This document shows positions 9,504 through 20,741 of a stretch of DNA of 64,000 bases, piece after piece. Source of the stretch: Musa acuminata AAA Group (lineage: Eukaryota; Streptophyta; Magnoliopsida; Zingiberales; Musaceae); assembly GCF_036884655.1 (NCBI RefSeq), contig NC_088348.1:21145001-21209000 (forward strand). The letters are read 5' to 3'. Numbering within the stretch: position 1 is the first letter of the stretch; the number at the start of each line of letters is the position of its first letter. The translations under genes and the position numbers were made by a program. Below the pieces are notes generated by a model. The model was given only the letters and a program-made list of their open reading frames with translations. It was not told where the DNA came from and did no database searches.

Positions 9504-11826
9504 TGTTGAATCTCGTATTTTGATGATGAAACTACTTGATATATGTTTATGATTTAATCTGCGTTTTGAGTGACGCAGGATGCTTTGATCAGGATGAGAC
9601 AATTAACGCAGGAAAATCATGTTGTGCCGAAGGAACATGTCAGAAGATTGGACGTCGGGCCGGTGGATCGGTCGACGTATCGACAGAAGGCTTCGAGCCG
9701 TGGACTCGGGCATCGGGCCAAGAAGAGCGGGTATTGCGCCAAGGATATCGGAGTTGCGGAGTCAACTGGCCGATTGGGCAATAGGCCGCAGGAGAGGACG
9801 ATGAGCCGAAGAATCGGACGAAGCGTCGAGGGACCAATGACATGTCGGACAACTTGGTTAATTGCTTAGGATTAATTGTCTCGATCGAAGTTTTGTTTTA
9901 ATTGTGCAGGATTAACTATGATAACGATGAAGACATAAAGCGAAACAAAGTGTCGGAGTCAAGCGCGAAGGATTTGTTGCGAGTTCGAGAGTTCGACGGA
10001 AGTCTGAAGGTTCGTTGGGAGTTCGCGCAGCTTGCCAAGAAAGATCGGAGCTTGTCGAAGAAGCTCGTTGGAACTCGCTAAGATCAAATCGTGAAGTCTA
10101 GGAGCTTGCCGGGAGTCCGCAGAATGGTTTCCGAGAGTTCATCGGAAGACCGCCGGAAGTTTGCCGGAAGCTCGCCAGAAGAAGTCTTGACTTGCGGACT
10201 TTGTAATAGCTTAGAAAATGTCTTTAAAATCATAGTTAGCACGTTAATTAGGGTTAGGATTAGGTGTTAATCCTATAACCCAAGTAGGGGCCAATTAGGC
10301 CCAAGTTCGGACTGGTTTGGGCCAAGTTTGGAGCCAAACCAAGTGAGCTGAAATAGTGAAAGAGGTGGCACCGCCCCAGCCAAGAGGTGGCACCGCCTGG
10401 GCTAAGCCTCCCAGCGAGACTGGGCGGTGCAAACTCCCCAGCCAGGAGGTGGCACCGCTTGAGCTCAATCTTCGAGCAAGACTGGGCGGTGCAACCTCCC
10501 TGACAGAGAGGTGGCACCGCCTGAGCTCGGTCTTCGAGCTCTGGCAGAGAGGTGCAACCGCCTCAGTCAAGAGGTGGCACCGCCTGGGCTCAGTCTTCGA
10601 GCTCTGCCAGGCGGTGCAACCTCTCCAGTCAGGAGGTGCAACCGCCTGATCCCGGAATTCCGGGATTTGATCGTTTTGAGCTCCAAATTTGAATTGGGTT
10701 GGGGCCTATAAATACCCCACCCATTCAACACTGAGATAGCAAGAACTTACCCGAAATCTTGATCTTTTCAATGGTTCTTAGAGCTCAAAACTGCTAGTTT
10801 TCCTCCTCCTTCTATTCTTCAAGTTTGAGTTGTAAAGAGAGGAGAGAAAACATCTGTAAGGGTTGTCTCCTAAGCCCGTCAAAAGGAGTGAATCTGTAAG
10901 AGGGTAGTTGGCCTTCGCCTATTGAAGGAAGGCCTCTAGTTGACGTCGGTAACCTCATCGGTGGAGGAAGCCAAAAGTGGAGTAGGTCAAGACTGACCGA
11001 ACCACTCTAAATCTCTGGTTTGCGTTTATTTTGAGCACTTTATCATTACTGCAAACCTCCTACATAGCTACTGCTCTCTGCGCTTTTACGAACGAGTTCT
11101 GTGCAGTTTACGTTCACGTCTTAATTCCATTTACAAACTGCAAACTGCTCTCTGCGCTTTTACGAACGAATTCTGTGCAGTTTACGTTTACGTCTTGATT
11201 CCATCTACAAACTGCAAACTATCTCTCTGCGCTTTTACGAATGAGTTCTGTGCAGTTTACGTTTACGTCTTGATTTCACTTACAACTGCAAACTGTCTTC
11301 TGCGCTTTTTTACGAACAAGGTTCTGTGCAGTTTACGTTTACGTCTTGATTTCATTTACAAATGCAAACTGTCTTCTGCGCTTTTACGAACAAGGTTCTG
11401 TGCAGTTTACGTTTACGTCTTGATTTCATTTAGAACTGCAAACTGTCATCTGCATTTAGACGCAAACTACGTTTAGACGCAAACTGCGTTTAGACGTAAA
11501 CTGCGCTTAGACGCAAACTGCGTTTAGACGCAAACTGCGTTTAGACGCAAACTGCGTTTAGACGTAAACTGCGCTTAGACGAAAACTGTGTTTAGACGCA
11601 AACTGCGCTTAGACGCAAACTGTGTTTAGACGCAAACTGTGTTTAGACGCAAACTGCGCTTAGACGCAATCTGCGCTTAGACGCAAACTGCACTTAGATA
11701 CAAACTGTGAATCAGCTTTTGCATCATAATAGTTTCTATCGAACGAACGCAGCTTTCGGTTTTAATCGCTGTAAAATTTCCGCTGCACTAATTCACCCCC
11801 CCCTCTTAGTGCTCTCGATCCTAACA
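9504..11826 (+). repeat. Element C 3' LTR
   Basis: 2323 bp, nearly identical to 4084-6387. Visible differences are scattered single bases plus about 19 bp of extra length, mainly in the 17-bp array. TATA at 10707-10714. Ends CCTAACA, then TSD taagc. Confidence 0.93.
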
Positions 11827-13294
11827 TAAGCAAGAGTATAAAGGCAGTTTGCAGTTATGGTAGAGCTAAAAACGCAAACACAATCTGAAATATGATGATC
11901 GTACGAAAAAGCAGATTTACGTCTAAACGCTGATTTGGAAAGTGAAAGGCTTGAAACCCGATCGTATATGCACAGAAAGTAGTAAGCTTCAGAGGAGGTT
12001 TGCAGTAAAGATAATATGCTCAAAGTAAATGCAAACCGAGATTTAGAGTGGTTCGGTCAATCTTGACCTACTCCACTTTTGGCTTCCTCCACCGACGAGG
12101 TCACCGACGTCAACTAGAGGCCTTCCTTCAATAGGCGGAGGCCAACCACCCTTTTACAGTTTCACTCCTTTTGACGGGCTTAGGAGACAATCCTTACAGA
12201 AATTTTCTCTCCTCTCTTTACAACTTAGAACTTGGAAGAACAGAGGGAGAAGAACTTTTGGCCTTTACAACAATTTTGAGCTCTAAGAATCACAGAAAAG
12301 AATCAAGATTTCGGTGTTAAGTTGCTGCCTTTTAGTGCTGAATGGGTGGGGTATTTATAGGCCCCAACCCAGTTCAAATTTGGAGCTCAAAACTGTCAAT
12401 TCTCGAAATTCCGGGATCAGGCGGTTGCACCTCCTGACTGGAGCAGTTGCACCGCCTGGCAGAGCTCGAAGACTGAGCCTCTGGGCGGTGCTACCTCCTG
12501 TCAGGGGTGGTTGCACCTCCTGACAGAGCTTAAAGACTGAGCTCAGGCGGTTGCACCTCCTGACTGAGGCGGTTCCACCGTCTGCCAGAGCTCGAAGACT
12601 GAGCTCAGGCGGTGCCACCTCCTGTCAGGGGAGGTTGCACAACCCAGTCTCGCTTGGAGACTGAGCCCCAGGCGGTGCCACCGCCTGGCTGGGGCGGTTG
12701 CACCTCCCAATCTCGCTCGGAGACTGAGCCCAGGTGGTGCAACCTCCTGCCTTGGGCGGTTCAACCGCCTGGCAGAAATCAGGGTCCGAATAGGTTGATC
12801 CATTCGGCCCGATTTGGGTTTTTCAGGGGCCCAATTGCCCCAAAATTAAGTTAATGAGATCACCTCCCATTTCCAACTTAATCAATGTGCTAACTATGAT
12901 TTTTCCTAAGACATTTACTACAGCTTACTCTGGTGCGTCAATCGCTTCTTCCGGTGAGCTTCCGGCGAACTTCCGTCGATCATCCGATGAACCCTCGGTG
13001 ATGCTCCTGCGGACTTCCGGCAAACTCCTGGACTTGCGACGATTCATTTGGCGAGTTCCGACGAGCTTCTTTGGCAAGCTTATGGACTTCTCGGATTTGT
13101 TTCTGCAGAACCTCCGACGACTGTCCGAGCTTCCGTCGAACTCTCGAACTCCCAACATGATCTATGTCTTGACTCCGGCGCAACTCCTGCTGCATGTCTC
13201 ACTTTCATCGTAGTTAATCCTGCACACTTATCTCAACATATAGATTAGATAACAAATGACAATTGACTTCATCATCAAAATCCGAGATTCAACA

Positions 13295-14625
13295 ATCTCC
13301 CCCTTTTTGATGATGACAATCAATTGATAATGGAGTTAACCTTAACTCCCCCTATCTATATGCCATACTTGAGATAAGTCATTCTTGAATTCAAGACCTA
13401 AGAATTCAAGCGACATATTGATAAGTTAAATCATTTGAACTTATCAATACTCCCATCATGATTCCCATCATGATGTATCTCTCTGAAGATGATGTCAAGG
13501 CTTGACATTCATTTTCATAACAGTTTTGAATGATGGTAATTGTAGCAATTCATCATATTGTAAGATATCAACATGTAAAGCTATGAAGTAAGATTTTGAT
13601 ATCATTACATGATGTACTCATTTCAAATATTTTAGCAAGTGTTGCATTTCTTCACATGGTAAGATATCAACTCAAGGCAAAATACAATTTAATGCATGGC
13701 ATCTATTCATATATCTCTTGGTGATGCAAGCATGACATAATCATAGCATCAGTGTTTATAGCATTAATTCATATATTTCTCCCCCTTTGTCATCAACAAA
13801 AAGCATGGTAGATGTGATACTAGGAGAACAATATAAGCAAGTTATCAAGCATATAAAGGAAGGCATGATACGTAGATTGCTTTGAATACTTCTTCCTTTT
13901 CTCTTGTTATAATCCTTTGTGCATGAAGGAGGAAAGCCATTTGTGATTCCAACTATTTGTGAGTTCACTTTGAGTCAAGATATGTGTTTGAAACAGCTTT
14001 TTGCAAGTAAAAATACTATCATCCATATTTCAAGATGGAATTCATAAGCAGGAATCATTTCATCAGATCCATTTCAGAAAAAATATTTTTCATAAGAGTG
14101 TATGAGAAAATTTGATTTTTAGCATTCCAACTGTTAAACGAATCCAAAAATGAGATGAACACTTTCATGCATTCGGATAAGACTATGCTACAGATTTTCA
14201 AATACAATCATGAAGACAAAACATTTCAACAAATGTTATGTAATGGCAATCAAGTGATTTGATCATTCAATAAAGTCCGAAAAATAATTTTAACTAGTTT
14301 ATCTATTCGGACACATCAATATTCCTAATTCTCTTCTTATGAAATCAAAATGTCAGCTAGTCGATGTTTAGTATTAATGGCAATAACTTATCAACTGCAT
14401 TGGTATATCATTTTTTCAAACTATATTTATCATGGAAATCAAGGCACAAGGTTTTCAAAACATTTAGTTTCAATGTTAAATCCGAGATAAACAACGATAG
14501 ATGTTTACAACTCTGCATATGCTCAAAATATATCAGGTAACCATATCAAGGATCAAGGCAAAGCTCATCATGGTGAATAACATAAGGAGTTTACAATAAC
14601 AACAGATGATTGTGTTCATACAAGC
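13295..14625 (-). other. Element B 3' non-coding region with purine boxes
   Basis: About 1.3 kb, AT-rich, no gene. At 13295 the complement of the LTR-adjacent tract aaaagggggagat appears; further boxes are ctccccctatc near 13348 and tctccccctttgtcatcaac near 13779. The last matches the internal boxes of C and D. The rest shows no structure I recognise. Confidence 0.7.
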
Positions 14626-15735
14626 TCATTCATGAGGTGGAAAATTAAAGTGCCTAAACAAAGAGTCAAATTGTCGATGAATTTGCTGCAGCTCAGATAG
14701 GATTTGATCTTGTCGATGTTCAAGCCATTCTTGTCTTTGTTCGAATCGGTCCATCCGAATCCCAATATCTTCGACAGATGATGTATGAGTTTGCTCAAAT
14801 GGATGTGTTTCCTTAAAGGGACAGATCGGAGGAGATTGGGTACCCCTAAAAACTGGTGTTTCCGGTTCTGGTTCATGTTGAGGGGGATCGGTTCTTCTTG
14901 GCATTCTAACCCAGTTACCGTTTCTATAAAAATATCTTAATCGGTGAAGTAGATTTTTATTTATTATGCTAAATCTATCTACTTTTATTACTTCTTCTTC
15001 CGGTGGTATTAGAATATCGTAGGCTTTCATTATTCTAGTGATTATACCACCATATGGGAGCATCATGTCTTTCTTAGATAGTTCTAACATGTTTTGTTGG
15101 ATAAGATAACCAAGACAGATGTCATGTCCTTTCATGATTAAATACATATTTCCTAATTCTAATTGGCTTACTTCATCATGATGGTATTGTTTAGGGAGAA
15201 TGATGCTGGTTAGGATATGATGAAGTACCTTAGTGTTTAGAGGCAGTAGATGTTCACAACTTTTAGGAATAAATGCTAAGTTGGGATTGGCAAAAATTGT
15301 TCCTAAGGCTTCAACATATGTTGTTCCAACAGTTTCATCATCCCATGATCCTCTAAAGTAAAGTCCTCTACTTTTCATGGGAATGCCTATCATGTCGCAA
15401 ATGAATTTATCCGTAATTGAGATATGTTGTCCTAAAAGATAAGTAGACATTCTTTCTTCTTCATCTATTTGTATGTTGTTGTAAAACAATCTAACAAGTC
15501 TTGGATAGATGGGTTCGTTAATTTGCAAAATAGGAAGTAGATCTAAGTTTGCAAACCATTTGATTGTCTCTAAGTCTCTTGGTTCATTTAAATCTACATA
15601 TTTTCCCTTATTGACACTCCTAAGTTCGAAAGAGGAAAATTTTTCAGCATGGTATTTTGAATCGAAAAGGGTGAGATCAAAATCTTCTACTAATCTCTTC
15701 TTTCCTTTGTCCCTTGAGGATCTTCTAGATCCCAT
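14626..15735 (-). CDS. ORF3 of element B: plant-transposon-associated protein of unknown function
   Basis: Intact 369-codon frame starting MGSRRSSRDKGKKRL (basic N-terminus, possibly nuclear) and ending FRHFNFPPHE. Residues about 60-260 form a globular region: FYNNIQIDEEERMSTYLLG, ICDMIGIPMKSRG, HHILTSIILPKQYHHDE and MMLPYGGIITRIMKAYD. The layout resembles the 'putative plant transposon protein' domain of many plant retroelement ORFs (family call from memory, moderate confidence). A Pro-rich linker follows (about 285-315), then a Gln- and charge-rich, likely coiled-coil tail (about 320-360). No signal peptide, membrane helix or enzyme motif is visible. It sits downstream of gag where an env-like gene would be. 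A diverged copy lies at 62044-63077 in I. Confidence 0.72.
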   Translation of the reverse strand: MGSRRSSRDKGKKRLVEDFDLTLFDSKYHAEKFSSFELRSVNKGKYVDLNEPRDLETIKWFANLDLLPILQINEPIYPRLVRLFYNNIQIDEEERMSTYLLGQHISITDKFICDMIGIPMKSRGLYFRGSWDDETVGTTYVEALGTIFANPNLAFIPKSCEHLLPLNTKVLHHILTSIILPKQYHHDEVSQLELGNMYLIMKGHDICLGYLIQQNMLELSKKDMMLPYGGIITRIMKAYDILIPPEEEVIKVDRFSIINKNLLHRLRYFYRNGNWVRMPRRTDPPQHEPEPETPVFRGTQSPPICPFKETHPFEQTHTSSVEDIGIRMDRFEQRQEWLEHRQDQILSELQQIHRQFDSLFRHFNFPPHE

Positions 15736-16694
15736 AACTACTGCTGTTTAGAAGAATAGTGATGAGCAAGAGTAAATGAATCAAAAAACAGAATTTAAGG
15801 GCTTCTTAAAGAGTACCAGATCTTCAAGAGAGGGAAGGATTGTTGATGTTTTGCTCCGAAATGAGGGGTATTTGGGATGCTATGAGGGGAGAAATGGGGA
15901 TGGAGGAGGCTTGGAGGAGTAGAGAGGGGAAGGGAGTGAGTTGGGGTCGGTTTCACCGCCGGCCCTAGCTTGGGTTAAAAAGGGCAGAGTTGCGGGCGGT
16001 TGCACCTCTGGCTGGAGCGGTGCAACCGCTTGCAACACGTGACAGTTGGAGGTGCTACCTCCAGCTGGGGCGGTGCCACCGCCTGCAGGCGGTGAGCACT
16101 TGTTCTGATCGCAGTGTAATCTAATTTGAGAGTTTTTGTCTTGAGAAGAATTTTCATTCAGAGCAATCAACTTTACTTACGTAATTACGTAAGAGTTTTC
16201 ATTTTAAGACAAGAACTTTTGCACGATCAAGATAGATCTTTTAACGTGCATACTCTCAATGTCGTACACATGTTTGTGATAGTTTGTTCAAGTTGGTAAG
16301 CCTTGCAAGTTCATGACTGACCTAGTCAGTTCATGATACAGAGTTGGATTCGAAAGTTATGAACGGATGAAGTTGATGGGTTCGAAAATCCAGAGGATAT
16401 GTGAATTTGAGAATCATACGTTTCTAATTCCGAAAAGTCAAATAAGGTTGTATCTAAATCGCATTTGTGATTTTAAATTTATAATCTCCATCTGTTATTT
16501 AGGCTAGAGAGCATTGCGAGTTCCTTTTTGGATCTTGGGTCATGAAAATCGAGAATCCAAGGAGCAGAATATTATTTCTTGCTCCAGCCTAACTTTTTTT
16601 TTTTATGTTTTTAATATTTTTACAGGAAGGGATGATTTTTAGGTACCTATTTGCTTTTGGGTGCCTCACAAATAGATCTACATTGTCTATTATG
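15736..16694 (-). other. Element B spacer between ORF3 and gag, with palindromic GC block
   Basis: Upstream region of ORF3 within B. At about 15950-16095 it holds units such as gcggtgcaaccgc and ggcggtgccaccgcc, the same palindromic words as in the clan's LTRs but here inside the element. Element I has a comparable block at about 63322-63535, also upstream of ORF3. The stretch 16100-16690 has no gene except the tail of a decayed gag-pol junction (minus-strand EAPKSK near 16655) ending near a T-run at 16592-16604, which may mark where pol was lost. Confidence 0.65.
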
Positions 16695-18203
16695 TTACAT
16701 AGAATTTATCATGGTTCCTTTAGGAACCCAAATCAATTTGTTTGGACTAATTTTCTTGAATGGACAATAATGCGTCTTGTGTCTAAATTTGCAACAAAAG
16801 TTGTATTTGTTTTGGTGTCGAACATGTAAGATGGGGCATTTCACGAAGGTGGTTGGATTTTGGTGAGAACTTCTTACAAATCCAATTCCACTTCTTTTGG
16901 GAACGTGACCCTTGTTTGCAAGGATCATGTTCAATGACTTGCTACCAACCTCGAATTTCTTCAAGGTGTCCTTAAGTAGCAAGTTTTCCTTTTGGAGAGT
17001 TTCTAGATCATGGCATTTGATGCATGAATTTAAACTATCATGATATTCAGTTTTTAACTTATCAAAATTATAAGTAAGACTATCATGCTCCTTTTTTAGT
17101 AATTTATATTTTCTATTAATAATCTTGCATTCATCAAATAAGTCATGGAAGGAATTTAATAATTCATCAAATGATAAATCTACATCTATTAAATTTGTTA
17201 CCTTATCTCCGATGGCCATTAAGGCGTAATGAGCAACTCGCTCGGTGTTGGACTCTTCTTCTTCGGACGCGCTCAAGTCATCCCATGTTGCTTTGAGCGC
17301 CTTCTTCTTTAAAGTTCTCTTTTTGACTTGGGGACAATCACTCTTGTAATGTCCCGGCTTTTTGCATTCATAGCAAATAACTTGGTCCTTCTTGGGTTCA
17401 AGTTTATTTTTTGCGTCATTCTTAAATTTGTTTCTTTTAAAGAATTTTTTAAATTTTCTTGTTAGAAGTGCCAAGTCATCATCACAGTCCTCATCACTTG
17501 AGTTTTCTCTCAAGTGGCTTTCTGAAGTTTCAAGTGTCATATCCTTCCTGTTCTTTGGAAGGATGTCTTCTTGCTCTTCATGAGTTTTACAAGTCATCTC
17601 GTAGGTCATTAATGACCCGATTAGTTCTTCAAGAGGGAAGTTGCGTAGATCTTTTGCCTCTTGAATAGTAGTGACTTTAGGATCCCAACTCTTAGGAAGG
17701 GATCTTAGAATCTTATTTACGAGCTCAAAATTCGAAAAACTTTTTCCGAGTCCTTTTAGACCGTTGACGACATCCGTGAAATAGGTAAACATGTCGCCAA
17801 TGGTTTCACTCGGTTTCATCCGGAAAAGTTCGAAAGAATGTAGCAGAAGATTGATTTTTGACTCTTTCACTCTACTTGTGCCTTCGTGAGTCACTTCGAG
17901 TGTGTGCCAAATATCAAATGCGATTTCACAGGTTGAAACATGGTTAAACTCGTTTTTATCAAGTGCACAAAATAAGGCATTCATAGCCTTTGCATTAAGA
18001 GCGAGAGCCTTCTTCTCCAATTCATTCCAATCGATCATTGGAAGAGAAGACTTCGAAAATCCGTTTTCGACAAGATTCCAAAGTTCAAAATCCATAGAAA
18101 TAAGAAAGATCCTCATTCGGGTCTTCCAATAGGTGTAGTCCGTCCCACTGAACATGGGTGGATGTGTAATAGAATGGCCCTCTTGGTTTCCGGCGTATGC
18201 CAT
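16695..18203 (-). CDS. gag: Element B Gag (copia UBN2 type), intact
   Basis: Intact 502-codon frame; ATG at 18201-18203 lies 36 bases downstream of the PBS. It encodes the capsid/nucleocapsid protein that packages element RNA into cytoplasmic particles. The N-terminal 220 residues are UBN2-type Gag (GTDYTYWKTRMRIFLISMDF, KAMNALFCALDKNEF, FTYFTDVVNGLKGLGK). A CCHC knuckle (CYECKKPGHYKSDC) lies near residues 274-290, then an acidic stretch (SASEEEESNTE) and a coiled-coil-like segment (about 350-430). A second knuckle near 465-480 is degraded (CCKFRHKTHYC). The frame ends before any protease motif. It closely resembles D's broken gag. Keeping a 1.5-kb frame open without pol suggests recent functional constraint. 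Confidence 0.9.
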   Translation of the reverse strand: MAYAGNQEGHSITHPPMFSGTDYTYWKTRMRIFLISMDFELWNLVENGFSKSSLPMIDWNELEKKALALNAKAMNALFCALDKNEFNHVSTCEIAFDIWHTLEVTHEGTSRVKESKINLLLHSFELFRMKPSETIGDMFTYFTDVVNGLKGLGKSFSNFELVNKILRSLPKSWDPKVTTIQEAKDLRNFPLEELIGSLMTYEMTCKTHEEQEDILPKNRKDMTLETSESHLRENSSDEDCDDDLALLTRKFKKFFKRNKFKNDAKNKLEPKKDQVICYECKKPGHYKSDCPQVKKRTLKKKALKATWDDLSASEEEESNTERVAHYALMAIGDKVTNLIDVDLSFDELLNSFHDLFDECKIINRKYKLLKKEHDSLTYNFDKLKTEYHDSLNSCIKCHDLETLQKENLLLKDTLKKFEVGSKSLNMILANKGHVPKRSGIGFVRSSHQNPTTFVKCPILHVRHQNKYNFCCKFRHKTHYCPFKKISPNKLIWVPKGTMINSM

Positions 18204-18239
18204 CTCTCTTGGGTTTTAATCCGTTAGAGAGTTAACCCC

Positions 18240-18251
18240 GCTCTGATACCA
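18240..18251 (-). other. Element B primer-binding site
   Basis: Minus strand TGGTATCAGAGC, two bases from the 5' LTR end. Complementary to initiator Met-tRNA; perfect match. Confidence 0.9.
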
Positions 18252-18253
18252 AT

Positions 18254-19996
18254 TGTTAGGATCAAGAGCACTAAGAGGGGGGTGGGGGTGAATTAGTGCA
18301 GCGGAAAACTTTCTACGATTAAAACGAAACTGCGTTCGAACGATAAAAATGATTTCTGTGTGAAAGCCGATTCTAAGCAAGATGATGTTAAAGTCAATCT
18401 ATGAAGGCAGTTTGCAACTATGATGAAAACCAGAATATAGGCGCAAACTGAAATACGACGTTCGTACGAAGAAACTGATTTACGTCTAAATGCTGATTCA
18501 TAAATCACTTGATTAGGCAAGATGCAGTTTAAGCAAGAGTATAAAGGTAGTTGCAGTTATGGTAGAGCTAAAAACGCAAACGTAATCTGAAATATGATGA
18601 TTGTACGAAAAAGCAGATTTACGTCTAAACGCTGATTTGGAAAGTGAAAGGCTTGAAACCCGATCGTATATGCGCAGAAAGTAGTAAGCTTCAGAGGAGG
18701 TTTGCAGTAAAGATAATATGCTCAAAGTAAATGCAAACCGAGATTTAGAGTGGTTCGGTCAATCTTGACCTACTCCACTTTTGGCTTCCTCCACCGACGA
18801 GGTCACCGACGTCAACTAGAGGCCTTCCTTCAATAGGCGAAGGCCAACCACCCTTTTACAGTTTCACTCCTTTTGACGGGCTTAGGAGACAACCCTTACA
18901 GAAATTTTTTCTCCTCTCTTTACAACTTAGAACTTGGAAGAACAGAGGGAGAAGAACTTTTGGCCTTTACAACAATTTTGAGCTCTAAGAATCACAGAAT
19001 ATAATCAAGATTTCGGTGTTAAGTTGCTACCTTTCAGTGCTGAATGGGTGGGGTATTTATAGGCCCCAACCCAGTTCAAATTTGGAGCTCAAAACTATTA
19101 ATTCTCGGAATTCCGGGATCAGGCGGTTGCACCTCCTGACTGGAGCGGTTGCACCGCCTGGCAGAGCTCGAAGACTGAGCCTCTGGGTGGTGCTACCTCC
19201 TGTCAGGGGTGGTTGCACCTCCTGACAGAGCTCGAAGACCGAGCTCAGGTGGTTGCACCTCCTGACTAAGGCGGTTCCACCGCTTGCCAGAGCTCGAAGA
19301 CTGAGCTCAAGCGGTGCCACCTCCTGTCAGGGGAGGTTGCACCGCCCAGTCTCGCTCGGAGACTGAGCCCCAAGCGGTGCCACCGCCTGGCTGGGGTGGT
19401 TGCACCTCCTAGTCTCGCTTGGAGACTGAGCCCAGGCGGTGCAACCTCCTGCCTTGGGCGGTTCAACCGCCTGGCAGAAATCAGGGTCCGAATGGGTTGA
19501 TCCATTCGGCCCGATTTGGGTTTTACAGGGGCCCAATTACCCCAAGATTAAGTTAATGAGATCACCTCCCATTTCCAACTTAATCAATGTGCTAACTACG
19601 ATTTTTCCTAAGACATTTACTACAGCTTGCTCCGGTGCGTCAATCGCTTCTTCCAACGAGCTTCCGGCGAACTTCCGTCGATCATCCGATGAACCCTCGG
19701 TGATTCTCCTGCGGACTTCCGGCAAACTCCTGGACTTGCGACGATTCACTTGACGAGTTCTGACAAGCTTCTTTGGCAAGCTTATGGACTTCTCGGATTT
19801 GTTCCTGCAGAACCTCCGACAACTGTCCGAGCTTCCGTCGAACTCTCGAACTCCCAACATGATCTATGTCTTGACTCCGGCGCAACTCCTGCTGCATGTC
19901 TCACTTTCATCATAGTTAATCCTGCACACTTATCTCAACATATAGATTAGATAACAAATGACAATTGACTTCATCATCAAAATCCGAGATTCAACA
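18254..19996 (-). repeat. Element B 5' LTR
   Basis: 1743 bp. Contains the minus-strand TATA motif at 19054-19061 and GC-rich palindromic units at about 19120-19480 upstream of it. It is uninterrupted and gives the reference structure for the split 3' copy. Ends TTCAACA, followed by TSD tttct. Confidence 0.93.
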
Positions 19997-20001
19997 TTTC
20001 T

Positions 20002-20291
20002 GAGCTCTGCCAACTTTGGAGGGGGCATGCGGTAGGGTGGTCTCGCTGGAGGCTTCACTCTTGGCCCCAGCTCGATATGATAATCCACGTCTCTACATGG
20101 TAGCAGAGTCTTCGGCAACTCAGGTAGCATAACATCTATGAACTCCTATAGAACGTTTGCCACCACAACAGGTTCATGAATGACCTTCTCGTCGAGTGGT
20201 TCTAGCTTTATAGTATGAATGTTAATTCACCTTTTCATACCCCATTCTTCAGTTGTAATGCTGATATCTGTTAGGGTTCCCTAGTTCCTCT
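20002..20291 (-). pseudogene. pol: Element A reverse transcriptase, N-terminal part
   Basis: Minus-strand fragment DVDYHIELGPRVKPPARPPY followed by RMPPPKLAELR, the conserved lead-in to gypsy RT. B then interrupts it; the next residues are at 3795 downward. The TSD of B duplicates five bases here. Confidence 0.88.
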
Positions 20292-20741
20292 CTAAGAGAC
20301 AAGAACCACACAAGGGTCATCACCTCCCATCATACAAAGGGAGTTTAGGAACGACATTGGCACCAACTTCATCGCGTGCATGAATTCCATTCCAAGAATC
20401 ACTTGGAAGTCATCCAGTGGCACCACTATCATGTTTGTGCTCTCGCTCCATATTCCGATCTTAATGGGAACTCCCTTTGCCAACCCGGAGATTCGCTTGG
20501 CCTCTGAGTTCACCACCTTTATTTGACTTGGGTTCTTCTCCAAGATCAGCCTAAGTCGCTTTGCTTCTCGATCGGCAATAAAGTTATGGGTAGCACCCGT
20601 GTCCACCATTGCATGGGTCATTTGGCCATTGACCTTAATGTCTACGTACATCAGCTCACTACTTTCTACTTTTTGTGGCCTTGTCTTTATGTTCTCCCCC
20701 ACTTGACCCCGTATAGCATTCAACAAATGCATTGCCCCCAT
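20292..20741 (-). pseudogene. pol: Element A aspartic protease
   Basis: 150-codon open stretch with the active-site motif DTGATHNFI (about residues 47-55) and the downstream FQVILGMEFM flap/hydrophobic segment. This is the retropepsin that matures Gag-Pol. The local frame is open but the surrounding polyprotein has stops on both sides, so it is a relic. Confidence 0.86.

Larger units (their letters stand above)
4084..11826 (+). mobile_element. Element C: Sirevirus-like copia, gag-only, recent
   Basis: Complete LTR element on the plus strand, inserted in B's 3' LTR and flanked by taagc (4079-4083 and 11827-11831). Two LTRs of about 2.3 kb enclose only 3.1 kb: PBS, a gag frame with one stop, about 2 kb of AT-rich non-coding DNA and a purine tract. 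There is no protease, integrase, RT or RNase H, so it is non-autonomous. The LTRs differ at about 30 of 2300 positions by eye, so it moved recently, presumably with proteins from a full-length relative. F at 40414-45793 belongs to the same family. Confidence 0.93.
3796..13294 (-). repeat. Element B 3' LTR, interrupted by element C
   Basis: The LTR occupies 3796-4083 and 11832-13294 (about 1.75 kb in total), with C and one TSD copy between. It matches 18254-19996 along its length. It contains a G tract of about 19 at 3819-3837, a TATA motif (tatttata 12352-12359, minus strand), and GC-rich units at about 12418-12780 built on ggcggtgccaccgcc-like palindromes. On the minus strand it starts TGTTGAATC and ends CCTAACA. 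Confidence 0.9.
3796..19996 (-). mobile_element. Element B: Sirevirus-like copia, gag + ORF3, no pol; contains C
   Basis: Insertion into element A's RT gene, flanked by an exact 5-bp duplication tttct (3791-3795 and 19997-20001). Termini on the plus strand are TGTTAGG...TTCAACA. Without C it is about 8.45 kb. Minus-strand order: 5' LTR 18254-19996, PBS 18240-18251, intact gag 16695-18203, a GC-rich palindromic block, intact ORF3 14626-15735, AT-rich DNA with purine boxes, 3' LTR. Gag ends where protease should begin and no RT, RNase H or integrase follows, so the element must borrow pol, most likely from D-type relatives (inference). LTRs agree at roughly 96-97% by eye, so insertion was fairly recent. 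Confidence 0.92.

Noticed and set aside
14626..15735. ORF3 as a classical envelope gene
   Set aside because: No signal peptide, hydrophobic membrane span or glycosylation-rich ectodomain is visible; only its position is env-like.
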